Shown one piece after another: positions 8,952-16,351 of a DNA stretch of 49,768 nt. This stretch comes from a virus. Made by a program: the position numbers and the translations under genes. The stretch's first letter is position 1; each line of letters opens with the position of its first letter. The stretch covers positions 1 through 49,768 of the IMG/VR virus record IMGVR_UViG_3300032148_000003. One strand, written 5' to 3'. A model generated the notes under the pieces. The model did no database searches. It had not been told where the DNA came from and worked only from the letters and a program-made list of their open reading frames with translations.

Positions 8952-9690
8952 GATTACGACTGGAGCCACTTGGCAAATGACAGACGAAGGTATGTACTTA
9001 GAGGAGGAAAACTTCTACTTTGTACCTGAAGATGCAGATATTGCAGAATGTAAAGGTACTAAAACAACAACCTCAACCTCAAGTTACCCTAAGGAGTTCA
9101 TGCCTTACATAACAGAGGTTATGAAGAATGCTCAAGCAGCATACAATGCAGGTGATATGAGTAAGGTTGCCGACTTATCGACAGATCAACTAGAAGCCCT
9201 ACAGAGGGGCCGTGGTGCTGCTGATAGACAAGATCAGATGGCTGTAGAGTCTAGAGGTGCATTAGACCGTATCAAGGCAGATATGGGAGCTAGAGACACC
9301 TCTTCTGCCCGTAATATGGCTATGATGGGTGCTACTCAGGGTATGAACCAACTAACAGGATCAGCAGGTGCCTCAGGTAATCTGGGTGGTTCTAGACAAG
9401 CATTAAGTCGTATGGGTATTGAAAATGACTTAGGAAGATCTTTCTATGACATTGAGAACCAAGAGCTTAATAGACAAGCACAGGCTGCAGCAGGTTACCA
9501 ACAGGCTACAGGTGCTCAACAGGGTATTGAAACTATGGGTGCTCAGACATTAGGTCAGGTAGGACAGGTTATGCAATCTCAAGATCAGGCTCAGTTAGAC
9601 TCTATGCTTAAAGGCTTACAGAATATCTCAGGTATGTATCAAGGTATTATCCCAAGAGAGAACCACACTGTTCAAACTGGCGGTAAATAG
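8944..9690 (+). CDS. Internal virion protein, gp14-like
   Basis: 248 residues. It is rich in Gln, Ala, Gly and Met, with long predicted helices: TEVMKNAQAAYNAGD near 55, a stretch around residues 60-135, then repeated QAQAAAGYQQATGAQQ-type sequence (about 178-230). This composition and the position right after the gp13-like gene match internal core proteins ejected with DNA in T7-like phages. The ATG overlaps the end of the preceding gene and is preceded by AAGGAGAA. No enzymatic motif is seen. Confidence 0.6.
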   Translation: MRKITTGATWQMTDEGMYLEEENFYFVPEDADIAECKGTKTTTSTSSYPKEFMPYITEVMKNAQAAYNAGDMSKVADLSTDQLEALQRGRGAADRQDQMAVESRGALDRIKADMGARDTSSARNMAMMGATQGMNQLTGSAGASGNLGGSRQALSRMGIENDLGRSFYDIENQELNRQAQAAAGYQQATGAQQGIETMGAQTLGQVGQVMQSQDQAQLDSMLKGLQNISGMYQGIIPRENHTVQTGGK

Positions 9691-9692
9691 TC

Positions 9693-10433
9693 ATGCATGC
9701 TCTCAGTCAAGGAAGTGCTAATTATGCAAAAGGTTTCTTAAGTCCTCTCTCAGAAGGTCAGACTCATGATAACTTCTTTGACTCTAGGTTTCAAACGAAA
9801 CCTGTTAACTATGATAGGCTCATGCGTCCAGCTTGGGGAACCCCTGAGTATCAACAGTTTAAAGATAGTGGTCAAACATCCTTTATCGGGGATAATAATA
9901 TGCCCGACTTCAACCTAGGTAACTTCTTAGGTGAATTCTGGGGTGGTAAGACTACGTTTGGTAGTAATGCCCCTGAGCATAATACATTAGGTAGTAAAGC
10001 TCCTGAACATAATACCATTAACTACATGGGTGGGAAGGGTGCTGAAGATAAAGTTAAGACGAGCCCATTCGGTACACCAGTAGTCAACAACTTTAGTATC
10101 TCTGGTAATAATGTTAATAACACTAGGGCTAATACTGCCCTTGGTAACAACCAAGGCTTACTCGGTAACGGACCGAAGAACTCAATGGGTCTAAACGGTG
10201 AAAACCCTACCGCAGGGGCTGGTCCTTGGTCAGACGATTCAGGTTCCTACGGGACTGGTGATGGCAATACCTGGCATACTGATGACTACAATTGGAATGG
10301 TGATGGTGGTGATGGTGGTTATGAGGATTCGGTTGTCTCTAGCGTTCATAACCCTTCTGGTGAATATACTGAGACAGGGGATGATGATACAGGTGTTGAT
10401 GATGATAGTGATGATGATGATGGTGATGAATAA
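9693..10433 (+). CDS. Hypothetical virion protein with Gly/Asn-rich body and poly-acidic tail
   Basis: 246 residues, no family recognised. Asn, Gly and Ser dominate residues 80-200. A short internal duplication reads GSNAPEHNTLGSKAPEHNT (about 90-108). The last 17 residues are nearly all Asp and Glu. The ATG is 2 bases after the preceding stop with no good Shine-Dalgarno sequence, so reinitiation is likely. The disordered composition and place in the late operon suggest a structural or assembly factor. The acidic end could mimic DNA or bind a basic partner, which is speculation. Confidence 0.55.
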   Translation: MHALSQGSANYAKGFLSPLSEGQTHDNFFDSRFQTKPVNYDRLMRPAWGTPEYQQFKDSGQTSFIGDNNMPDFNLGNFLGEFWGGKTTFGSNAPEHNTLGSKAPEHNTINYMGGKGAEDKVKTSPFGTPVVNNFSISGNNVNNTRANTALGNNQGLLGNGPKNSMGLNGENPTAGAGPWSDDSGSYGTGDGNTWHTDDYNWNGDGGDGGYEDSVVSSVHNPSGEYTETGDDDTGVDDDSDDDDGDE

Positions 10434-10445
10434 TGGAGAATAATA

Positions 10446-10958
10446 ATGCCTGAACAAGAAAGTAGAAAACTGTTTTATACAGTCGCTGGCAAACTTGCAG
10501 AAGAGAAGAAACAAATGGAGGCCATACTTGCCCAAGGTTCCCAATTTAGTACCGAAAAGGGTACAAATACGAACCCTGGTTCTAGGGAAATCCTACCACC
10601 TGGAGAGGCTGAGAAGGCTGGTATGGAGCTGTTATCTGGAGTGCTTGGTAACCTATTTAACAGTGCTAAAAGTGGCCTACAGGGTGTCTTAGGTGAGCAA
10701 AACCCAGAGTTCCAAGCTTACAATAATACTGATAAGGTGAAGGCTTATAAAGAGCACCCTTTTGCAGTTAAAAACCCTGGTAATAGACCCTTAGAAGGTC
10801 CTTTAGACAAACATGGTCATTATGAGTCCTTTGAGTTCAGTTGGCCTGATGACACACCTGATTGGGTTAGGAGTGTTGGTGGTAAGGTAGGTGAGGCATT
10901 TATGAAGAATGGTGAATTAGCTGCAAGAGCTATTTACAATGAACTATACAATAAATAG
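10446..10958 (+). CDS. Hypothetical virion protein carrying the RPLEGPLD motif
   Basis: 170 residues. The N-terminal half is helical and charged. Residues 113-128 read NRPLEGPLDKHGHYES (bases 10782-10829) and recur almost unchanged in the 383-residue protein at 15200-16351. Upstream of the motif both proteins also carry KAY and Asn-rich sequence, and downstream both have a Trp-containing segment (DTPDWV here, EIPAWG there). The shared block suggests a common docking or fold element among virion proteins of this phage. The ATG has a modest upstream GGAGAA. Function unknown. Confidence 0.6.
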   Translation: MPEQESRKLFYTVAGKLAEEKKQMEAILAQGSQFSTEKGTNTNPGSREILPPGEAEKAGMELLSGVLGNLFNSAKSGLQGVLGEQNPEFQAYNNTDKVKAYKEHPFAVKNPGNRPLEGPLDKHGHYESFEFSWPDDTPDWVRSVGGKVGEAFMKNGELAARAIYNELYNK

Positions 10959-10967
10959 GAGAGTATT

Positions 10968-11441
10968 ATGAATTTTATGAACGATCCTATGTTTAAGCAA
11001 AAGCTTAAAGAGTTATTTGAAAAGAATGTAGGTACTGGTAATATAGGTGGTGAAAAAGGTCCTTTTGGGGATACAAAAGCAACACCACCACCGTCACCTA
11101 CTGCACCACCACCTCCAACTACAGATATGTTGGATCAACAAGATGAAGTGCTTGAGAACGGTATAAAAGATGTCGGTTCTCTATCTAAAGCAGTCAACAT
11201 GGGTCCAACAGAAACACCTGCTGCCTTATCTAATAAACTAGAAAGTAAGGTGTTTACAGAAGGTGGTCCTACAAGTGTTACACAGAATATGGGTGAAATA
11301 ACAGTAGACCCGAATGTAGCTAAAGCCACTATAGCAGACCCAGCTAAGGACTCTAGAATGATGGCCGATGCTCAGGGTAATACCAGAGAGGTCTTGAAAG
11401 ATATTGACTATATGGCTATCTTTAAAATGTTAATGGGTTAA
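10968..11441 (+). CDS. Hypothetical late protein with proline-rich linker
   Basis: 157 residues. A helical N-terminus (MFKQKLKELFEKNVG) is followed by a Pro/Thr linker (ATPPPSPTAPPPPTTD, about 43-58) and a mostly disordered remainder ending in a short hydrophobic helix (DYMAIFKMLMG). Start preceded by AGGAGAG. It lies 9 bases after the previous gene in the late operon. No family recognised. A flexible linker protein of the virion interior is plausible from composition and position. Confidence 0.55.
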   Translation: MNFMNDPMFKQKLKELFEKNVGTGNIGGEKGPFGDTKATPPPSPTAPPPPTTDMLDQQDEVLENGIKDVGSLSKAVNMGPTETPAALSNKLESKVFTEGGPTSVTQNMGEITVDPNVAKATIADPAKDSRMMADAQGNTREVLKDIDYMAIFKMLMG

Positions 11442-11471
11442 GGTGAATAAACAACAAATTAGGAGAAATAT

Positions 11472-14255
11472 ATGAGTTCATGTAAAGACTTATGGACAAG
11501 TGCCATTATCTATGATGCTGAGGGTAACGAACCAATCACTAAAGAGTCATGTGAGCTATTAGGTGGTTCATGGAGTGCTACAATAGAAGTACCTGTTGTA
11601 CTGAACGATGAGACAGAAAGTCTAGGGCCTATGACCTTACCAGGGTCAGATGATGGGACATTAATCACCCTAGACAGTATTGTAGAGGATGAGAAACAGG
11701 CTGCTATAGATGGATTAATAGCAGAACAAGAAGCAGAGGACTCTAAGTCTATCATGAGTAAAGGTGGTCTAGAAGACATGTTTAAGACTGTCACAGACAA
11801 CGATAATGATCTGGAGAAGATCTCTGGTGAGACCCTTGACGGTGGTAAGTTTGAGTTCAAGAACAACAGACCTAATAAAGATGCTAGTAACAACCAAGTT
11901 ACAGCGTCTACACCGTTCGTTGCAGGTACTAATACAGAAGGCCAAAAAGAGGCTGCAAAAGGTATCCCACAGGCTGTCGTAGACTTCCTAAGCGGTGGTA
12001 CAGTAGGTACATCATACTCAGGAGGACCTACACAAGACCAAGTGGGTAATGTACTAACCCCTACTCCTGAACAAGACATATCTGCATTATTACCTATATT
12101 AGAGCCTACAATAGACCCTACATTAGACCCCTCACAGGCCCAAATTGGACAACCTGTGGACGATAGTCAGTTTGTTGAGACAATGGATCAACAGCTTAAT
12201 AATCAAGGCTTAAACGATCAAATGATGGCCCCTATGGGTGGCCCAGAAGAGGCCCCTTTAGACCTTATGCAGGCCTTTACCCCAGAAGAAGTATTAGAGT
12301 CTCCTGAGGATGTTATTGCTGCTTCACAGGGTATTCCTTTCGCAGAGCAACAGGTGGTGGAGACTGAGACGGTAGACTTATCAGAAGATCAGGTTTTAGA
12401 GATCGTAGAGAGTCCTGAATTAGCTACGGCTAACTTAGAGAAGGCATTAGTTAATACAGGTGAGATTGATAACCCTGTTGCTATTGAAGCTGTTAATGAC
12501 TTTGTTGCTAAAGTAGATGAAGTTGCACAGGCATTAGCTGATGGCAGTATTGAACTACTTAGTGGTGCTTCTGAAGCTGCAGAAGGTGCTCAGGAAGTTA
12601 TTGCTGAAGCAGGTGAATGGGTTGCTGATGAAGTCGGTAATGCCATTGACCAAGCAGGTAATGTACTTGCTGAAGCAAGTGAATGGGCAGAGGATGAGTC
12701 AGGTAGATTACAGACTTTTGCTAAAGCCGTAACTATTGGTGCAGGTGGTTTAATAGCTGTAGCAGGTGAATGGGTTGTCGATGAAGCAGGTAATGCTATC
12801 GATGAAGCAGGGGCTATTATTGCCGAAGCAGGAGATTGGATTGAAAATGCTGCAGGTGAATTAGAAAGTACTATTAGTGAAGGTATAGATAGTGCAAGTG
12901 AGACAGCAGGTGAGCTAATTGCATCTGCAGGTGAATGGGTGGAAACTGACGGTGGTGAGCTTGTTGACCAAGCAGGTAACATGATTGCTGAAGCAGGTGA
13001 GTGGTTACTAGACACTGCAGGTAATGCTGTGATGGCTATCGTAGGTGCTCCTGTCGTGGCTGCTGAAGCTCTTTTTGACGGTGTTACTGGTTTATTCTCA
13101 AGTGAAGAAGAAGCTAAAGGTGCTAAAGACAAGGATGCTACATCTTGGATTGCTGACCTAATGGCAGGCTTTACAAAGTTGACAGGTATTACAAGTCAAG
13201 AGATTATGAGAGCTTTATTGCTATATGCAGGTTCTCGTCTATTCGGTTACAGTGCTCATGATTCTGCTCAGTTTGCCTTTAAGGGCTTTGCTGATGGTGT
13301 CCAAGATGATTGGACAGCACAGATGAAGGATCATACTTATTGGAAGAAAGAAGTAGCTAAGATTGATGCTAAGTACAAGGGTAATATGGACTCTGTTGGT
13401 CATAAGAGAGAGATGGCTGCCTTACAGACAACTGTAGGTAACAACAAGGACACATATCAACAGAAGAGAGATTTAATAACCTTCAAGAATACTGGTACTA
13501 TAGGTGTAGAAGGTGCTAAAGGTGAGATTAAGAAGGTAGTTAAACAATCTGCGGTTGATGTAGATGCAACAGAAAAGGTTCGTACTGCAGCTAATGAAGA
13601 GTCAGATAGTGCTAGAACAGAACAAGCTAGAAATGCCCAACTAAGAGCTCAACTTGATGAAATAGAGGGTGAGTTCGGTACAGGTGAGTGGTTTGGTAAT
13701 CTTAAACAAGCTGCTAGATCTATCTTTACAGAAGTATTTGGTGCAGGTGCAGTTGAAACAGCCACTGGTGAAATACTTTTCAATAGAACTATTATTGAAG
13801 TTCTTAAGTTCATCAGTCAAACTAAGGGTGCTATCTCTGAGAAAGAGATGAAAGTATTTACGGAAGCCGCTATGGGCCGTATGAAGTCTCCTTTAGGTTT
13901 GAAGTTGTTACTTGAAACTTCAGATAGAATTGCAGATTGGAAAATTAAGTACAGTACTGCTCTTGCTACCTATATTGATGATTGGAAGTCAGATCCTAAG
14001 AAAGGTAATGGACTTTCTCCTAAACCTGAAAAGATTACACTGTGGACTAATGCATACCATAAAGATAATATGCTTAAATTACCTACAGCTAAGATGTTAA
14101 TGTACTCTGAAGGTGATGATGCCTATGTAGCTACTATTGCTAAAGCAGATTCTAAAGTAGTCCTAGATAGTATCTTTGAAGGTCAAGATATGTCTAATTT
14201 ATCTAATGATGTTAAGCAGGCTTATATCAGTAGGGTTAATAAAGGTTTTAAATAG
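11472..14255 (+). CDS. Large virion protein with tandem AGEW repeats
   Basis: 927 residues. It begins with a paired-cysteine micro-motif (SCKDLW...TKESCELLGGSW, residues 3-34). Residue 179-188 is GTSYSGGPTQ, shared with the protein at 14265. From about residue 370 to 520 there are imperfect repeats of about 20-25 residues around AGEWVADEVGNAIDQAGN, acidic and amphipathic. The C-terminal third (about 560-927) is helical with basic stretches. Its size and place among the last genes of the late operon fit an internal virion or ejection protein (T7 gp15/gp16 position), but neither family's motifs, nor a transglycosylase signature, are visible. Start follows TTAGGAGAAA. Confidence 0.65.
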   Translation: MSSCKDLWTSAIIYDAEGNEPITKESCELLGGSWSATIEVPVVLNDETESLGPMTLPGSDDGTLITLDSIVEDEKQAAIDGLIAEQEAEDSKSIMSKGGLEDMFKTVTDNDNDLEKISGETLDGGKFEFKNNRPNKDASNNQVTASTPFVAGTNTEGQKEAAKGIPQAVVDFLSGGTVGTSYSGGPTQDQVGNVLTPTPEQDISALLPILEPTIDPTLDPSQAQIGQPVDDSQFVETMDQQLNNQGLNDQMMAPMGGPEEAPLDLMQAFTPEEVLESPEDVIAASQGIPFAEQQVVETETVDLSEDQVLEIVESPELATANLEKALVNTGEIDNPVAIEAVNDFVAKVDEVAQALADGSIELLSGASEAAEGAQEVIAEAGEWVADEVGNAIDQAGNVLAEASEWAEDESGRLQTFAKAVTIGAGGLIAVAGEWVVDEAGNAIDEAGAIIAEAGDWIENAAGELESTISEGIDSASETAGELIASAGEWVETDGGELVDQAGNMIAEAGEWLLDTAGNAVMAIVGAPVVAAEALFDGVTGLFSSEEEAKGAKDKDATSWIADLMAGFTKLTGITSQEIMRALLLYAGSRLFGYSAHDSAQFAFKGFADGVQDDWTAQMKDHTYWKKEVAKIDAKYKGNMDSVGHKREMAALQTTVGNNKDTYQQKRDLITFKNTGTIGVEGAKGEIKKVVKQSAVDVDATEKVRTAANEESDSARTEQARNAQLRAQLDEIEGEFGTGEWFGNLKQAARSIFTEVFGAGAVETATGEILFNRTIIEVLKFISQTKGAISEKEMKVFTEAAMGRMKSPLGLKLLLETSDRIADWKIKYSTALATYIDDWKSDPKKGNGLSPKPEKITLWTNAYHKDNMLKLPTAKMLMYSEGDDAYVATIAKADSKVVLDSIFEGQDMSNLSNDVKQAYISRVNKGFK
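12580..13035 (+). repeat. Protein-level tandem repeats of about 20-25 residues (AGEW...DEAGNAID)
   Basis: At least five degenerate copies of a unit like AGEWVxDEAGNAIDxAG lie in one frame inside the 927-residue protein. The DNA copies have diverged at third positions but keep GCAGGTGAATGG-like blocks, consistent with old duplication and selection on the protein. Conserved Trp spacing suggests one side of an amphipathic helix or a solenoid. Confidence 0.75.
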
Positions 14256-14264
14256 GAGACCATT

Positions 14265-15197
14265 ATGGCAGGAATGACAGTACAAAAGGGTGATTTCAAG
14301 ACTGAAATGACCCCCATTTACAACCAAGAAACAGGTCAAAGTGGTTATGTAAGTTCTTATCATTTAGACAGAACAAATAGAGGCATACCTGTAGAACACC
14401 TGATAGTGAGAGGTATTGACGGTAAGAAGATTGGTTACTTTGGTGAGAATTGGACTACAGATGTACCTACAAATGATGTAGAGACTGAAGAAGAGGCAGT
14501 TCGTGATCTTACAGACTTAGACGGTAATGTCCTTAAGTTTGGCGGTGAAGTACCTAAAGATCCTATAAATATCAGGTCTATAGGCACCTCTTATATAGGC
14601 GGACCTACACAGAGAGACTACGGTAAGAAGAGTGGTTTTGAAGAGATTAGAGATCGACTTGAAGAAGGAGTTGATAAGGCTAAAAGCACCTATGATGGTA
14701 TGTCCAAAGAAGGGCAGATAGGTACAGGTATCTTAGCAATAGCTGCAGGTGCATATGGTGCAGGTAAGTTAGATGAATTCCTTAAGAACAGAGTTGCTCG
14801 TGAGGCCTTAATGAAGAGGTTAGGTATAGTTGACGCTAGTAAAATAAAGGGTAGCTTTGAGTCTTTAATGGATCAGATGCCTGAGGCCTTTAAAGGTCAT
14901 AACTTAAAACCTAGTGACGTAAGTATTAAAGATAATTTCTTTGACTATAGTCATATGGGCGGTGGTCCTAAGTTCTCAGGTAGTGGACCTTTTGGTGCCT
15001 TTCCTAGTGAACCTTTTAAAGGTCCTAACTTCAAACCTAACCCACTAGATTACGATCATATGGGCGGTGGTCCTAAGTTCTCAGGTAGTGGACCTTTTGG
15101 TGCCTTTCCTAGTGAACCTTTTAAAGGGTCTGGTGCTAAGATTAAAGGTAAAGTAGGCTTGGCAATTGAGTTACTCAAACAGATGATGGGGAGATAA
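14265..15197 (+). CDS. Hypothetical virion protein with duplicated Gly/Phe/Pro segment
   Basis: 310 residues. The N-terminal 110 residues look folded. Residue 107-116 is GTSYIGGPTQ, nearly identical to the motif in the preceding 927-residue protein. A Gly/Ala hydrophobic stretch (GTGILAIAAGAYGAGKL, about 152-168) could touch a membrane. Near the C-terminus, the segment HMGGGPKFSGSGPFGAFP is present twice through a 72-bp exact duplication. The start has AGGAGACC upstream. Function unknown; a structural or ejection role follows from the operon. Confidence 0.6.
   Translation: MAGMTVQKGDFKTEMTPIYNQETGQSGYVSSYHLDRTNRGIPVEHLIVRGIDGKKIGYFGENWTTDVPTNDVETEEEAVRDLTDLDGNVLKFGGEVPKDPINIRSIGTSYIGGPTQRDYGKKSGFEEIRDRLEEGVDKAKSTYDGMSKEGQIGTGILAIAAGAYGAGKLDEFLKNRVAREALMKRLGIVDASKIKGSFESLMDQMPEAFKGHNLKPSDVSIKDNFFDYSHMGGGPKFSGSGPFGAFPSEPFKGPNFKPNPLDYDHMGGGPKFSGSGPFGAFPSEPFKGSGAKIKGKVGLAIELLKQMMGR
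14951..15127 (+). repeat. Two exact 72-bp direct copies, 105 bp apart
   Basis: Bases 14951-15022 are identical to 15056-15127. The period of 105 bp equals 35 codons, so the duplication stays in frame. Exact identity including third positions indicates a recent duplication or ongoing conversion, within an otherwise diverged gene. Confidence 0.95.
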
Positions 15198-15199
15198 TA

Positions 15200-16351
15200 A
15201 TGAGAAGACCTACTGAAAACGAGCTTGCCCGTAGGAATGCCGTTAAGAATGCTAAAATTGTTATGGATCGTCAGGCTGACCTTGCTGCTAAGAAGGTTGG
15301 TTTTGAAAGCTTTCTGAAAAACAATAAGGCTGCATTGGCTCAGGATTTTTGGTATAAAAACACAGGGTCCTGGTTACCAGCCGATCACATCAGCATACAA
15401 AGCATCTTAAAAGATGATAAAAGGATGCGTAAGCTTGCTAACGATTTCGCTGATCATGAAACAAACACACATGGTGGTTGGAATTGGATTGCCAAAGGTG
15501 CCGATACATTGTTTAATAACACATACACCAAAGATGGTGCGTCAGGAGGTGAACAGAATGAAAGGTTTAAGGCTTATAATAAAAGTAACAACGCTGGTAA
15601 CCACACCTACAACAGACCATTAGAGGGTCCCTTAGATAGACATGGTAATTATGAATCAGGGGCTAAAGAGAACTACCTAGATCTATTGAAAGCTTCAGGG
15701 GAGATACCTGCGTGGGGCACAGGCTCTAGGGATTTGAAGGAGAAGTTGGATGTTCTTGCATATGGTGCAGGATCCACTCTTCTCCCTGGTACGGCAGCTA
15801 TAAAGGTGTTTCAGGGTATGTCCAAGACTGTACCTATAGTTAAAAAGGTAGCGGATTGGGTAGCTAACAATAAGAAGAAAGTTATTGGTACGGCTATAGG
15901 TGGAAGTCCTTTAATATACGATGGTCCTTTTAATATCATGGATCAAGCACACGATGTTAAGTTTGGTATACAGGATGATGACCAAGAATATACTACTAGA
16001 CGTGATAGATACCACACCAAGAGACCTAAACAGGAAGTATCTTTTGGAAAACTAATTGACGATACTAAGGATACTTATAAGTCCATAGGTGAGTTAGCAC
16101 AAATGCCCTTTGAAGAAAATCCTAAAGAATTTACTATGGTGGATGATAATAAGAAGGAGTATACTTTCCCCTCACGTTACCAAGCAGTTGAACATGCTAA
16201 AGGTTTATTGAGCTATCTTGAGGATGAGAAACAGGCTGGTAAGGATAAGCATATTCTTGATGCTTACAAAACTGCTATAGCTAACAAGATGACCACACAG
16301 GATTATGATAGTTGGAAAAGAGACTACCAAACAGGACAGGAGAATAAGTAA
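15200..16351 (+). CDS. Hypothetical virion protein, second carrier of the RPLEGPLD motif
   Basis: 383 residues. The helical, basic N-terminus (about 1-60) precedes the motif NRPLEGPLDRHGNYES at residues 138-153 (bases 15611-15658), shared with the 170-residue protein at 10446. Residues about 190-215 (AYGAGSTLLPGTAAIKVFQG) and 230-245 are hydrophobic or glycine-rich and may insert in a membrane. The C-terminal 120 residues are charged. It begins 2 bases after the preceding stop and its last base overlaps the next start region. A role as an ejected internal protein is possible from these features; no family was recognised. Confidence 0.6.
   Translation: MRRPTENELARRNAVKNAKIVMDRQADLAAKKVGFESFLKNNKAALAQDFWYKNTGSWLPADHISIQSILKDDKRMRKLANDFADHETNTHGGWNWIAKGADTLFNNTYTKDGASGGEQNERFKAYNKSNNAGNHTYNRPLEGPLDRHGNYESGAKENYLDLLKASGEIPAWGTGSRDLKEKLDVLAYGAGSTLLPGTAAIKVFQGMSKTVPIVKKVADWVANNKKKVIGTAIGGSPLIYDGPFNIMDQAHDVKFGIQDDDQEYTTRRDRYHTKRPKQEVSFGKLIDDTKDTYKSIGELAQMPFEENPKEFTMVDDNKKEYTFPSRYQAVEHAKGLLSYLEDEKQAGKDKHILDAYKTAIANKMTTQDYDSWKRDYQTGQENK

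Noticed and set aside
11510-12079. A 189-residue open frame on the minus strand
   Set aside because: Fully inside the 927-residue gene in antisense, no start signal, low-complexity Ser/Pro/Val composition.
12590-13132. A 180-residue open frame on the minus strand
   Set aside because: It is the mirror of the AGEW repeat region; Ser/Ala/Pro-rich composition, no ribosome site, opposite to a strong gene in the late operon.
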